NCBI RefSeq assembly: GCF_020012125.1 | Contig: NZ_JAIFAG010000001.1 | Location: forward strand, 4,216,001-4,280,000 | Reading direction: 5' to 3' | DNA length: 64,000 nucleotides | DNA from: Hymenobacter psoromatis | GTDB taxonomy: Bacteria > Bacteroidota > Bacteroidia > Cytophagales > Hymenobacteraceae | In this document: positions 8,905 to 17,723 of the stretch, one piece after another | Position numbering within the stretch: the first letter of the stretch is position 1 | Layout of the letters: each line of letters opens with the position of its first letter | Translations under genes and position numbers: made by a program | The notes under the pieces: model-generated | What the model saw: only the letters and a program-made list of their open reading frames with translations | Databases searched by the model: none | Told to the model about the DNA's origin: nothing

Positions 8905-10232
8905 TATTGCAGCCGCCGCTTGATAAACCAGCGGTTGCTGAGGGTGGCACCCACCTGCACGCGCAGGTAGTTTTCGCGCACGTTGCTGTCGCCATTGTTA
9001 CCGTTGACGTACCCCGTATTCCCTCGCACGCCATACACAAAGGCCATGCTGATAACCGTCGATTCGAGGGGAGTAGCCGTGGGCAGCGGAAAGGCGAAGC
9101 CCCAGTGCACGGCCCGGTCGTAGAGCCGCTGGCCCAGCGGGGAGTAGGGCAGCTGCGCTACGCTTAGGCCCGCGCGGTAGGTCACGCGCTGGAAATAATG
9201 CTCCACTGAGCCAGGGTCAGGGGTAAACTCGCCCCCGGCGGCCACGCGCAACGTGTTGCGCAGGCCGGCGGTAGAAAGCAGGCTGAAGGTTTGAAACTTT
9301 GACCACTCCTGCCGCGAGGCATCTATGCTGGCCGTCCAGTTGGTGCCATTATCCAGGGTAAAGCCCGCCTGCGTGAGCGCCGGCACGATAACGCTGCCCT
9401 GGTCGTCGGAGAGTTGCACGATACCCGTACCGGCCAGTAGCGCGCCGTTGGGGTCCTGCTGCTGAGTGGTACGAATGCGCCCGGCCTTCAGGTTGCCCTG
9501 AAAAGTCTGCACCGCGCCCAGGTTCACGTTCAGCGTCTTGCCAATCTTGTGGCGGTAGTGCGCCGCAGCCCGAAACAGGAAGTCCGAATAGCGCAGGGCC
9601 TCATCATTCACCACCAGCTGCTGAGCCGCGCTGGTGGGGGTAGCGATGGCCGTGCCCGTCGTCTGGTCGATGGTACCGAACAAATACGAAGCGCTTCCCC
9701 CGATGTTGAAGTCGCGCAGCACGTGAATGCCGTGGGCAAAATACGCCTCCGATAAGCCGCCGGTACCCCGGTACTGCCGCAGGGCCACCGAGGTAGGGTC
9801 GCCGTTGACGGCCCCAATTGTATTGGTCGAGTAGTCTACCGCGCTATAAGGCTTCAGGCCAATAGCGGCGGCCCAGCGCTTATTGAGCGGCACGGCCAGC
9901 GCCAGGTAGCCCAGCGTGCCCGAGCCATTGCTACTGGAGGTAGTGGCCGTGCTCACGGTTTTCGACTGCCCCGTGAAGGCGGCCTCCCAGGTGGTGCGGG
10001 GCGTGTAGGCCAGCAAGGCCGGGTTTAGCTCGTTGACGTTGCCGGTATTGGGCGCGGCCAGGCCGGCACCGCCCATGCCCAGCTGGCGCACGCCACCGTA
10101 GTTGCCCATGTAGTCGCCCAGGCCTAGGCGCGAGTAGGGCGAATTGCCCAGGCCTTGCCCCCAGGCCGCGCTGGTTAGCAAGGTGGCGGCGGCCGTCAGC
10201 AGCGCTCCAGATAATTTTTTAGATGTCAACAT
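8904..10232 (-). CDS. Outer-membrane beta-barrel protein
   Basis: I place the start at ATG 10232, which gives MLTSKKLSGALLTAAATLL and a cleavable signal ending AAWGQ. An upstream in-frame ATG (10307) would add a non-signal peptide inside coaX. The mature protein begins GLGNSPYSRLGLGDY, a start seen in Bacteroidota barrel proteins of the PorP/OMPP1-like type, and shows alternating aromatic strands to the end (RVQVGATLSNRWFIKRRLQ). About 442 residues. It overlaps the coaX stop by 14 bp and lptC by one base, so translation is probably coupled. The substrate is unknown. The operon position next to lptC suggests a cell-envelope role (inference). Confidence 0.8.
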   Translation of the reverse strand: MLTSKKLSGALLTAAATLLTSAAWGQGLGNSPYSRLGLGDYMGNYGGVRQLGMGGAGLAAPNTGNVNELNPALLAYTPRTTWEAAFTGQSKTVSTATTSSSNGSGTLGYLALAVPLNKRWAAAIGLKPYSAVDYSTNTIGAVNGDPTSVALRQYRGTGGLSEAYFAHGIHVLRDFNIGGSASYLFGTIDQTTGTAIATPTSAAQQLVVNDEALRYSDFLFRAAAHYRHKIGKTLNVNLGAVQTFQGNLKAGRIRTTQQQDPNGALLAGTGIVQLSDDQGSVIVPALTQAGFTLDNGTNWTASIDASRQEWSKFQTFSLLSTAGLRNTLRVAAGGEFTPDPGSVEHYFQRVTYRAGLSVAQLPYSPLGQRLYDRAVHWGFAFPLPTATPLESTVISMAFVYGVRGNTGYVNGNNGDSNVRENYLRVQVGATLSNRWFIKRRLQ

Positions 10233-10977
10233 TATAGCGTAAAATCTTATCCAGGCCCAGCAGCACCAGTTCTGGCACGGCAAAGATACGGTCTGCCAGC
10301 GGGGCAAGGGCCACGAGCAGATACGGGGCGTCGCCGCCCGTCAGCAGAAGCCCCAAGCCAGGGTAGCGCCGCTGGTATTCGGCCACCAGGCCGCGCACCT
10401 CGGCGGCCGTCCCGCGCACTACCCCACTCAGTATGGAAGAGGCCGTGCTGTCGCCAATTAGTTGCACCGGGGCACTAGCCGCCGGCAAATCGAGCAGCGG
10501 TAACCGACCCGTGAATGCGTGCAGGGCTCGCAGGCGCATCTGCAGACCGGGCGCGATGCTGCCACCATGAAACGTATTATCAGCCGCTACGAAGTCAAAC
10601 TTGAGGGCCGTGCCCGCGTCCAGCACCAGCGTATCATGGCCCGGCCGCAGGTAGGCCGCGCCTACGGCGGCGGCCAGCCGGTCGGGGCCCAGCGTGTGGG
10701 GCGTGGCGTAGCTATTGCGTAGCGGTACCGGCGTGAAGCCCGGCCGGAAGGGTAGCACCTGCCCCAGGCCGCCCACGGCCGCCAGCTCTGCCAGCCAAGG
10801 CTGCGCAGTGGCCTCGTCGGCCACCGACGAGAGGATGGCCCGCGCCGGCCGCACCCGCTGCCACAGCTCATTCAATTGAGCCGGGGCTGCCAGCACGCCA
10901 CTTTCCAGCAGCCCGGCCGGCCCAAACGCACCATATTTCAGGGCCGTATTGCCAAGGTCGAAAGCCAGCACTGTCAT
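10219..10977 (-). CDS. coaX: Type III pantothenate kinase
   Basis: A 252-residue cytoplasmic enzyme that phosphorylates pantothenate, the first step of coenzyme A synthesis. The ASKHA-fold motifs are all visible: phosphate-1 loop FDLGNTALKYG (residues 5-15), LGPDRLAAAVGA (about 95), and DAGTALKFDF (about 120) followed by GGSIAPGLQMR. Length matches CoaX. It is the first gene of a three-gene operon (coaX, outer-membrane protein, lptC) with overlapping ends. The gap upstream to the next gene (10978-11072) holds degenerate heptads (AACTAAG, AACTAAA) and no clear promoter. Confidence 0.95.
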   Translation of the reverse strand: MTVLAFDLGNTALKYGAFGPAGLLESGVLAAPAQLNELWQRVRPARAILSSVADEATAQPWLAELAAVGGLGQVLPFRPGFTPVPLRNSYATPHTLGPDRLAAAVGAAYLRPGHDTLVLDAGTALKFDFVAADNTFHGGSIAPGLQMRLRALHAFTGRLPLLDLPAASAPVQLIGDSTASSILSGVVRGTAAEVRGLVAEYQRRYPGLGLLLTGGDAPYLLVALAPLADRIFAVPELVLLGLDKILRYNVDI

Positions 10978-11072
10978 GTTGGGCTCCTGATTTCTGACTT
11001 TTTCAACTCTTTAGTTCTTAGTTTAAATGACAACTAGGAGCCAGGGAGTTGAAAGAGCAGAAACATAGGAAT

Positions 11073-13067
11073 TTACATAAAATACTTCAGCCGAATGACT
11101 TCCTGCTCAGTCAAAAAGCGCCAGTTACCGCGCGACAATTCCTTCTTGGTGAGCCCGGCGTACTGCACCCGGTCGAGGGCCACCACGTCATAGCCCAGGT
11201 GCTCAAAGATGCGGCGCACGATGCGGTTGCGGCCTACGTGCAGCTCGATACCCACAAAGTGCGGGTTGCCAGCCACCACGGCCACGTCGTCTACCTCGGC
11301 TTTGCCATCTTCCAGTTCCACGCCGGCCGTTATCTGGGCCAGGTGCTCGGCCGTGAGGGGCTTGTCTAGTTCCGCCTGGTAAATTTTTTTGTTCTTGTGC
11401 GACGGGTGCGAGAGCTTCTGCGCCACCTCGCCATCGTTCGTAAAGAGGAGCAGGCCCGTCGTATTGCGGTCGAGCCGGCCCACCGGGAAAATGCGCTCCT
11501 TCGAAGCCTTTGCCACCAGGTCCATCACGGTTTTGCGGCCTTCGGGGTCGTCAGTAGTCGTGATAAAGTCTTTAGGCTTATTCAGCAGCACGTACACCAG
11601 CTTCTCCCGGTTGAGGTTGGTTTTGCCGTACTGCACTGTGTCGGCGGGCTGCACTTTGTAGCCCATCTCAGTAATAACCTCGCCATTGACACGGATTTCG
11701 CCGGCCGCAATCAGCGCGTCGGCCTCCCGGCGCGAGCAGATGCCCGCGTTAGCGATGTAGCGATTCAAACGCAGCTCCTCGGTGCCGAAGTCCTCGTCAT
11801 CGCGGCGGCGCTTGTTGCCCCGGTTTTTATCCTGCTCGTAGTGCGAAAGGTTTTTGTAGTCGGGGGCCTGGCCTACCTGGTCGCCGGTGCTGCTCTTGCT
11901 GCCGTAGCCGGTGCCCCGGCGCGGCCCGCTTTGCGCGTCACGCATCGCTTCGCGCCGCTCTCGAAACGTGCCGCTACCGCCGCTGGCTGGCCGCTCGCCG
12001 TAGCTGCGCGGCTTGTCGAAGCTGCCAGCCGCTCGGTCGCGGTCGGCGGAGCCGCTGCGCCGGTCATCGCGGCTTGCATTAGCCGGGCGGTCCTCGCGGC
12101 TCTGGTAGCCGCCACGCTCCCTACCCTCGCGCTCGCCGCCGAAGCTGCGGCGCTCGCTCGCTGGCCCGCTGGCGGGCCGGCGGTCAGGATAGCCGCCGCG
12201 GCGGTCATCAGCGCCGGCCCGCGCACCGTATTCGCGACGAGGCGCACGCTCGTCGCTGCTTTCGGGCCGGGGCCGGGGGGTAGGGCGGGTATTGTCGCGC
12301 TCCTCAAACGAGCGGCGCTCGTCACGGCCGGTATAGGCCGGGCGCTCACTGCCAAGCTGCGGGCCTTCGACGGGCGTGCCGTCGGGATTGGTTTTAATAA
12401 ACTTGCGGTTACGCTCACCCTGGGTGCCGCGCGGTACGGTCGGCTTGCCTTCGTAGCGCACCGGCTGGCCCTGCCAGATGGGTTTGGGGGGGTAGGCCGG
12501 GCGCTCGCCGCGCTCCGCCTGCTCGGGGCGCAGCGGGCGGGCCTCGCGGTCACGGTCGCCGAAGCTGCGCGCCGGCCGGTCGCCGTTAAAGCTGCGTTTC
12601 TCGCCGTAGCTACTATTGCCCCGCTCGGGCCGTCCACTACTAAAGCTGCGCTTCTCCCCATAGCCGCCGCGCTCGGGCCGGTCGCCGCCGAAGCTGCGCT
12701 TTTCGCCAGAGCCACCGCGGTCGCCACCGAAGCTCCGCTTTTCGCCAGAGCTGCTATTGCCCCGCTCGGGCCGGTCGCCGCTGACCGCGCCGCGCCGGTC
12801 ACTGTAGCTTCCACGCTCGGGCCGGTCGCCGCCGAAGCTGCGTTTTTCTCCAAACGATGAGCTACCACCTCCGGCTGGCCGGCCGCCAGACTTGCCGCCC
12901 CCCTGCCCAAACGTGGGCCGGGCCGGCGAGTAGCCCTCGCTGCGGCCATCGGGCCGGCTGCCTTTATAGTTGCCGCCGCTGCGGGGCGCACCCCCGCGGG
13001 CATCGCCGCCGGGCCGGCCGGGGCCGCGCCGACCGGGCTTATCGTCTGAAGAATGTTGCTTACCCAT
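11073..13067 (-). CDS. RluB/RsuA-family rRNA pseudouridine synthase with long disordered N-terminus
   Basis: A 664-residue protein. Residues 432-664 are a normal enzyme: an S4 RNA-binding domain (LRLNRYIANAGICSRREADALI) and a pseudouridine synthase domain with the catalytic motif GRLDRNTTGL (Asp533) and the closing motif GRNRIVRRIFEHLGY. Such enzymes modify 23S or 16S rRNA. Residues 1-430 are low complexity, rich in Arg, Gly, Ser, Asp, Glu and Pro, with a repeated phrase around EKRSFGGDRPERG. Disordered RG-rich heads on this enzyme are common in Bacteroidota and probably bind RNA (family knowledge and inference). The compositional bias makes long false frames on the opposite strand. Confidence 0.9.
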   Translation of the reverse strand: MGKQHSSDDKPGRRGPGRPGGDARGGAPRSGGNYKGSRPDGRSEGYSPARPTFGQGGGKSGGRPAGGGSSSFGEKRSFGGDRPERGSYSDRRGAVSGDRPERGNSSSGEKRSFGGDRGGSGEKRSFGGDRPERGGYGEKRSFSSGRPERGNSSYGEKRSFNGDRPARSFGDRDREARPLRPEQAERGERPAYPPKPIWQGQPVRYEGKPTVPRGTQGERNRKFIKTNPDGTPVEGPQLGSERPAYTGRDERRSFEERDNTRPTPRPRPESSDERAPRREYGARAGADDRRGGYPDRRPASGPASERRSFGGEREGRERGGYQSREDRPANASRDDRRSGSADRDRAAGSFDKPRSYGERPASGGSGTFRERREAMRDAQSGPRRGTGYGSKSSTGDQVGQAPDYKNLSHYEQDKNRGNKRRRDDEDFGTEELRLNRYIANAGICSRREADALIAAGEIRVNGEVITEMGYKVQPADTVQYGKTNLNREKLVYVLLNKPKDFITTTDDPEGRKTVMDLVAKASKERIFPVGRLDRNTTGLLLFTNDGEVAQKLSHPSHKNKKIYQAELDKPLTAEHLAQITAGVELEDGKAEVDDVAVVAGNPHFVGIELHVGRNRIVRRIFEHLGYDVVALDRVQYAGLTKKELSRGNWRFLTEQEVIRLKYFM
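12545..12860 (-). repeat. Imperfect tandem repeats in the synthase N-terminal coding region
   Basis: Within the disordered head, the phrase EKRSFGGDRPERG and variants (EKRSFSSGRPERG, EKRSFNGDRPARS) recur about seven times, and the DNA shows matching near-repeats such as GGCCGGTCGCCGCCGAAGC. Copy number here is likely to vary between strains. Confidence 0.75.
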
Positions 13068-13161
13068 GTTAGTAATCGCTGATAGGGTTATCGAATGCTG
13101 GCTTATAGTCCCGCGCCGCCGGCGCTGGTAAGGGCTGCCGCCTACCGGGGGGGGTAGGCGG

Positions 13162-13217
13162 TAAAAAAGACCCGGACCCGCCCACCGCCGCCGAAGCGCC
13201 GGGTGCGGGTCCGGGCC
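13162..13217 (-). terminator. Terminator of the DksA-like gene
   Basis: Stem CCCGGACCCGC (13171-13181) pairs with GCGGGTCCGGG (13205-13215). On the minus strand it is followed by a U-tract (plus-strand A-run 13163-13168). It lies just after the stop at 13235. An octamer GGGGTAGG at about 13151 follows it. Confidence 0.8.
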
Positions 13218-13234
13218 AGTGTACGTCGCCGGGC

Positions 13235-13618
13235 TTAGTCGCGCCGGGCTAGCTTGGCCTCAATAGAGTGCTGCGTGTGAGGCACCGCCCGCAGGCGCTC
13301 TTTTGGGATGAGCTTACCCGTGCCGATGCACACGCCGTAGGTACCGTTTTTGATGCGCAACTGCGCGTTTTCGAGCTGCTGAATAAATTTCATCTGGCGC
13401 GAGGCCAGCTGATTCAGGCTTTCTTTCTCGGCAGTTTCCGCGCCGTCTTCCAGCACTTTCAGCGAGGCAGCCGTAGTGTCGGTGCCCGACTCATTGTTGC
13501 GGGTCAGCGTTTCCTTGATAAAGGAAAGCTCTTTGCGAGCAGCCGTTAGCTTATCCTGAATAATCCGGTCAAACTCAGCTAAGTCTTCCCGCGAATAGCG
13601 GAGGTTTTCCTCAGTCAT
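13235..13618 (-). CDS. TraR/DksA-family protein lacking most zinc-finger cysteines
   Basis: I choose the start MTEENLRYS at 13618. The longer frame from 13666 adds an unlikely 16-residue piece. The 127-residue product has an N-terminal coiled-coil hairpin (YSREDLAEFDRIIQDKL and LNQLASRQMKFIQQLENAQLRI) and the C-terminal DksA-type segment GTYGVCIGTGKLIPKERLRA. DksA-family proteins enter the RNA polymerase secondary channel and tune transcription with ppGpp. Only one of the four usual zinc cysteines is left, as in the Cys-poor members common in Bacteroidota. A strong -7 box lies at 13747-13754, and a terminator follows. Likely a monocistronic regulator. Confidence 0.8.
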   Translation of the reverse strand: MTEENLRYSREDLAEFDRIIQDKLTAARKELSFIKETLTRNNESGTDTTAASLKVLEDGAETAEKESLNQLASRQMKFIQQLENAQLRIKNGTYGVCIGTGKLIPKERLRAVPHTQHSIEAKLARRD

Positions 13619-13746
13619 CGAAAAGCAGGTAAAATAAGTAGAAATACGAATGCGTGGCTTGCTCAACGTCCAGCTAAGCCAAAAAGTTTGGCAGTTGCTT
13701 CATCCTCGATTCTGGTCAGAATCTCATCAGTAAGGCTTTCGCGGGG

Positions 13747-13754
13747 CAAAGGTA
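13747..13754 (-). promoter_or_regulatory. -7 element (TACCTTTG) for the DksA-like gene
   Basis: TACCTTTG on the minus strand fits the Bacteroidota primary sigma -7 consensus TAnnTTTG. It lies in the gap 13667-13795 between ribH and the DksA-like gene, about 130 bp before the chosen start. Confidence 0.6.
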
Positions 13755-13795
13755 CTGGTTTTTTGCGGCTTTATTTCACCGGCTTCCGCATTGCC

Positions 13796-14272
13796 TCAGA
13801 AGCCCAGCATCTGGATGGCGGCCACGGCGGCATCGACGCCCTTGTTGCCGTGCCGCCCGCCCGCCCTGTCCCAGGCTTGCTCCAGAGTGTTAGTCGTGAC
13901 TAAGCCAAAAATCACGGGCTTATTATACTTTAGCCCCACCGTAGTCAGGCCCTGCGCCACGGCGTGGCAGATATAGTCGTCGTGCTTCGTATCGCCCTTA
14001 ATCACTACCCCCAGGCACACCACGGCATCTATCTCGTCGTGCTGTGCCAGCAGCTGCGCGCCCAGTGTCAGCTCAAAGCTGCCGGGCACGGTGTTGCGGA
14101 AGATATTTTCGGGCTTCGCCCCGTGCTTGAGCAGCGTCTCATACGCACCATTGCTGAGCGTGTCGGTCAGCTCGCGGTTCCACTCGGCTACCACCAGGCC
14201 GAAGCGTTTGTCGCTGATGTCTACGAAGCTGCTGCTGTCGTAGGTACTTAGGTTTTGGAGGGCGGTTGCCAT
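13796..14272 (-). CDS. ribH: 6,7-dimethyl-8-ribityllumazine synthase
   Basis: A 158-residue enzyme that makes lumazine, the penultimate step of riboflavin synthesis. It assembles as a pentamer or 60-mer. Motifs: FGLVVAEWN near residue 24 (first strand and substrate-binding Trp), VPGSFELTLGAQLLA (about 62-76, PGxxE), GVVIKGDTKHDDYIC (about 88-102, catalytic His) and NTLEQAWDRAGG then GNKG near the end. The riboflavin partners are not adjacent. In Bacteroidota ribH often neighbours a TPR membrane gene like the one upstream here. Two GGGGTAGG octamers (about 14329 and 14371) lie in the leader gap 14273-14448. Confidence 0.95.
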   Translation of the reverse strand: MATALQNLSTYDSSSFVDISDKRFGLVVAEWNRELTDTLSNGAYETLLKHGAKPENIFRNTVPGSFELTLGAQLLAQHDEIDAVVCLGVVIKGDTKHDDYICHAVAQGLTTVGLKYNKPVIFGLVTTNTLEQAWDRAGGRHGNKGVDAAVAAIQMLGF

Positions 14273-14392
14273 AAATCACAGATGTTGCAGTTGAAGCAGA
14301 TGTCGTGGATGCGACCGGCGCGGACCTGGGGGTAGGGCGTGCGCCGTTTTCGTGTTGGCCGGGTTCGAGAGGGGTAGGGCTCGCTAAAAGGT

Positions 14393-14424
14393 AACGGCGC
14401 TTTCCGTGGCAGGAAAGCGCCGTT
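14393..14424 (-). terminator. Terminator between TPR gene and ribH
   Basis: Perfect stem AACGGCGCTTTCC (14393-14405) and GGAAAGCGCCGTT (14412-14424) with a six-base loop, then ACCTTTT on the minus strand. It is located 25 bp after the stop of the TPR membrane gene at 14449. ribH downstream must then have its own promoter. Confidence 0.75.
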
Positions 14425-14448
14425 GCGACTTTAAGGTAAGGTTCGCGC

Positions 14449-15213
14449 TTACTGCCCGAGGGCAGCTTTGCGCTGGCGGGCTTCGGCGGCTTCCTGCGAG
14501 GTGGCGTAGTCGTTCAGGATGCGGTCGTAGGCTTTCAGGGCCCCGGCGTTATCCTTGGCGGCTTCGAGGGCTACCCCTTCCTTCAGCACGTAGCCGGGCG
14601 AGAAGTAGTCATTCGCATTGTGGTCGGCGGCTTTGGCATATAGCTCGGCGGCTTCCTTGGGCTGATTCAGCTCCAGCTTGGCGTCGCCCATCAGCGAGTA
14701 CGCCCGCGACTGCACCAAGTAGTCGTTCGAGCTGAACTTGTCGAGGTAGTTGTAGGCTTCCTGGAACTTACCTTCTTTGAGGGCGGCCACGCCCGCGTAA
14801 AAGCTGGCCAGGTTGCCGGTTTTGGTGCTGCTATACTCCGTTACCACTTTGGCCAGGCCGGGGTGCTTGCCGTCGCCCTTCATCGCCTTGTTCAGCGAGT
14901 CGGCTTCCCAATAGTCCACGGCTTTAAACATGGCGTTCTCGGCCTGCGTATTTTGCTCGGTGCGCCAGTAGTTGTAGCCGAAAGCGCCCGCTATCGCTGC
15001 CACCACTACCACCAGAATCCCCAGCAGCACATTGCGGTTGCGGCGCACGAAGTCTTCCGATTCGGCCAGGCGGGCAGCGAGGGCGTCGGGGTCTTCGAGC
15101 AACGGATTTTCGGTCGCGTAGCTTTCTTGGGCCGGTGCCAGCGGGTCGGCCGATACGGGGCGAACGGGCTGACGGGCACCCGGCGTTTTGCCGGTATATG
15201 GAATCTTAGACAT
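14449..15213 (-). CDS. TPR protein with one membrane helix (YfgM-like)
   Basis: Start chosen at MSKIPYTGKTPGAR (15213). A longer frame from 15285 would run into the pdhA side without support. The 254-residue product has a Pro/Ala-rich cytoplasmic head, one membrane helix (NVLLGILVVVVAAIAGAFGY) after the basic stretch FVRRNRN, and then four or five TPR units (NLASFYAGVAALKEGKFQEAYNYL and following), ending LNDYATSQEAAEARQRKAA. The layout matches the YfgM-type ancillary factors that act near the Sec translocon and periplasmic chaperones. A precise role here is inference. It is downstream of pdhA with 92 bp between. Confidence 0.8.
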   Translation of the reverse strand: MSKIPYTGKTPGARQPVRPVSADPLAPAQESYATENPLLEDPDALAARLAESEDFVRRNRNVLLGILVVVVAAIAGAFGYNYWRTEQNTQAENAMFKAVDYWEADSLNKAMKGDGKHPGLAKVVTEYSSTKTGNLASFYAGVAALKEGKFQEAYNYLDKFSSNDYLVQSRAYSLMGDAKLELNQPKEAAELYAKAADHNANDYFSPGYVLKEGVALEAAKDNAGALKAYDRILNDYATSQEAAEARQRKAALGQ

Positions 15214-15305
15214 TATAGTAGGTAGCTCGGCGGCGAAGCGCGAAGGTAGGCCGCGCCGCGGGAGGCCACCCGGCCGCGCGGGCAAGGGGCCGGGTTAAAT
15301 TTGAG

Positions 15306-16484
15306 TTAGTCGTGAATATACGGATAGTCACTCTGAACGTACACGTCGTGGTACAGCTCCGCCGCATCGGGGTAGGGCGAGTTTTCGGCAAAATCTACCG
15401 ACTCCTGCACGCGGGCCTTGATACGCTCGTCGGTCGCGTTCAGCTCGTCCTCCGTGGCCATATGATGCGTCAGGATGGTGTGGCGCACGGACTCGATGGT
15501 ATCGCGGTGGCGGTATTCCTCCACTTCCTCCTTGGTGCGGTACTTGGCCGGGTCGCTCATCGAGTGGCCCTTGTAGCGATAGGTTTTAAACTCCAGGAAG
15601 GTGGGGCCTTCGCCGGCGCGAGCACGCTCGGCAGCGCGGGCCACGGCGTGGTGCACGTCTTCCACGTTCATGGCGTTCACCGGCTCATTGGGCATCTGGT
15701 AGCCTTCGGCGATGATGTGCAGGTCGGTCACGTTGGAGGTGCGCTGCACCGAGGTGCCCATCGCGTAGCCATTATTCTCTACCACAAAAATCACGGGTAG
15801 CTTCCAGAGCATGGCCATGTTGAAGGCTTCGTGCAAAGCGCCCTGGCGCACTGCGCCGTCGCCCATGTAGCAGATGCAGAGCTTGCCCGTCTTGTTATAC
15901 TTCTCGGCGAAGGCAATGCCCGCACCCATCGGAATCTGGCCGCCCACGATGCCGTGCCCGCCCATGAAACCGACTTCCTTATCAAACATGTGCATCGAGC
16001 CGCCCTTGCCCTTCGAGCAGCCGGTAGCCTTCGCAAACAACTCGGCCATGATGGCATTGGGCGAGGTACCGAGCGCCAGCGGGTGCGCGTGGTCGCGGTA
16101 AGCGGTAATGTATTTATCGCCCGGCTCCAGCGCCGATATGGCCCCGGCCACGCAGGCTTCCTGGCCGATGTAGAGGTGGCAGAAACCTTTTATCTTCTGC
16201 TGGCCGTACAACTGACCGGCTTTCTCCTCAAACTTGCGCATGAGCTGCATTTGCGCATACCAGGCCAGGTAGACTTCTTTTGAGAACTCTGGCTTGGCGG
16301 GAGAAGTGGCTATCGGCTCGCCGCTTGGGTTACCGCCCTGGTGGGCATCAGGCATTTCTTCCACGGCCGGCAGGGGCGCGGTTACTACGCCCGTAGCTGC
16401 ATCTACTGTCTTTGGCGTCTGGCCATTGGCTGATTTTCCGTTCGCGCCAGCCTTCGGCGCATCCTTTACTTTCGACTCCGCCAT
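15306..16484 (-). CDS. pdhA: Pyruvate dehydrogenase E1 component, alpha subunit
   Basis: A 392-residue enzyme subunit. Start set at MAESKVKDAPKAG (16484), with TAATTTCG close upstream as a possible -7 box. The N-terminal 70 residues are an Ala/Pro/Lys-rich linker, followed by the E1-alpha fold from FSKEVYLAWYAQMQLMRKFE. The thiamine diphosphate motif GDGAVRQG ... VFVVENNGYAMG is intact, as are KGKGGSMHMFD and the phosphorylation-loop region KTYRYKGHSMSDPAKYR. It decarboxylates pyruvate in the PDH complex. The beta subunit and E2 are not adjacent, as is usual in Bacteroidota. It is divergent from recF with 76 bp between the starts. Confidence 0.95.
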   Translation of the reverse strand: MAESKVKDAPKAGANGKSANGQTPKTVDAATGVVTAPLPAVEEMPDAHQGGNPSGEPIATSPAKPEFSKEVYLAWYAQMQLMRKFEEKAGQLYGQQKIKGFCHLYIGQEACVAGAISALEPGDKYITAYRDHAHPLALGTSPNAIMAELFAKATGCSKGKGGSMHMFDKEVGFMGGHGIVGGQIPMGAGIAFAEKYNKTGKLCICYMGDGAVRQGALHEAFNMAMLWKLPVIFVVENNGYAMGTSVQRTSNVTDLHIIAEGYQMPNEPVNAMNVEDVHHAVARAAERARAGEGPTFLEFKTYRYKGHSMSDPAKYRTKEEVEEYRHRDTIESVRHTILTHHMATEDELNATDERIKARVQESVDFAENSPYPDAAELYHDVYVQSDYPYIHD

Positions 16485-16560
16485 AATTCGGGGTGTATAA
16501 TTTCGCGTTGGGAGGGCGAAATTACGTAATTCTGTCCGTACTCCCACCCCCCTGCTCCGA

Positions 16561-17688
16561 ATGACGCTCGACCAGTTGCACCTGTTGTTTTTCAAAAACT
16601 ACGAGGAAGCCAGCCTTACTTTCAGCTCCGGCATCAATTGCTTCGTAGGCGACAATGGCAGCGGCAAAACCAATTTGCTCGATGCTATTCATTACCTGGC
16701 ACTTACCAAGAGTGCTTTCGCCAGCGCCGACGCCCAAGCAGTCAAGCAGGGGGCTGACTTCTTCGTGGTGAAAGGCAAATTCACGCCAGCCCCGCTGGCC
16801 AAGCCTGAAACCATCCAAGTAAGCCTACGGGCGGGTCAGAAGAAGATTATTACCCACGATAAGCAGCCATACCTCCGGCTGGCCGACCACATTGGTCGCT
16901 ATCCCGCCGTCCTCATCTCGCCCTATGATACCGACCTTATTCGGGAGGGAAGTGAAGAGCGCCGCCGCTATTTCGACAGCCTGCAATCGCAGCTCGACCA
17001 CGAGTTCCTGGAGTTACTCATCCAGTATAATGGGTTACTGCGCCAGCGTAACTTCACTCTCAAGCAGGGCGACGGTAGTCGCGGTTTCGACGCCTTATAC
17101 CTGCAAACTCTCGACGACCAACTCGCACCGTTGGGCGAGCAATTATCGCAGCTCCGCGCCGAATTTCTAACGCAGTTCATCCCCGTCTTTCAGCGGCACT
17201 ATGCCCAATTGGCTGATGGCCACGAGGCCGTAGTGCTGGACTACAAAAGCCAGCTGCCCGGTCAGAACTTCCGACACCTGCTGCTCGCCAATGAGCGGCG
17301 CGACCGGGCCTTGCAGCGCAGCACCACGGGGCCGCACCGCGATGATTTCGTTTTCCTGATGGATGGCTTACCGGTCAAAAGCTATGGCTCGCAAGGCCAG
17401 CAAAAATCCTTCGCCATCGCGCTCAAGCTCGCGCAGTTTGAGTTGCTTGCCGGCAGGCCGCAGCCTGTCGGCGAGCCACCCGCCAAGCCCCTACTCCTAC
17501 TTGATGACATTTTTGACCGGCTCGACGACAAGCGGATTGCTCGCCTGTTGCAGCTGGTCGCCAACCACACTTTCGGCCAGGTTTTCCTGACCGACACCAA
17601 TTTGGCGCGTACTGACCAAGCCCTGGCCGGGGTGGGCAGCGACATTCGGCGCTTCCGCGTACAGGCTGGCTCGGTGACTACGCTTTAG
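16561..17688 (+). CDS. recF: DNA replication and repair protein RecF
   Basis: A 375-residue SMC-like ATPase that helps load RecA at gaps and stalled forks. Walker A GDNGSGKTN (about residues 30-38), signature SQGQQKSFAIALKLAQ (about 278-293), Walker B PLLLLDDIFDRLD (about 312-324) and the arm ISPYDTDLIREGSEERRRYFD are all present. Length is normal. The upstream spacer has no Shine-Dalgarno site, as usual in the phylum. recF is often close to oriC in bacteria. Here it lies 23 kb from the proposed origin and is followed by dciA, with parS just after. Confidence 0.95.
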   Translation: MTLDQLHLLFFKNYEEASLTFSSGINCFVGDNGSGKTNLLDAIHYLALTKSAFASADAQAVKQGADFFVVKGKFTPAPLAKPETIQVSLRAGQKKIITHDKQPYLRLADHIGRYPAVLISPYDTDLIREGSEERRRYFDSLQSQLDHEFLELLIQYNGLLRQRNFTLKQGDGSRGFDALYLQTLDDQLAPLGEQLSQLRAEFLTQFIPVFQRHYAQLADGHEAVVLDYKSQLPGQNFRHLLLANERRDRALQRSTTGPHRDDFVFLMDGLPVKSYGSQGQQKSFAIALKLAQFELLAGRPQPVGEPPAKPLLLLDDIFDRLDDKRIARLLQLVANHTFGQVFLTDTNLARTDQALAGVGSDIRRFRVQAGSVTTL

Positions 17689-17723
17689 CTATGCCTGCCG
17701 CTCTTTTCGCGCCTTCGCGGGCG

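Noticed and set aside
11397..12860. 487-residue open frame on the plus strand across the pseudouridine synthase gene
   Set aside because: It is the complement of the low-complexity Arg/Gly/Ser head. The composition (Ala/Val-rich, no domain) is an artefact of GC-rich codons.
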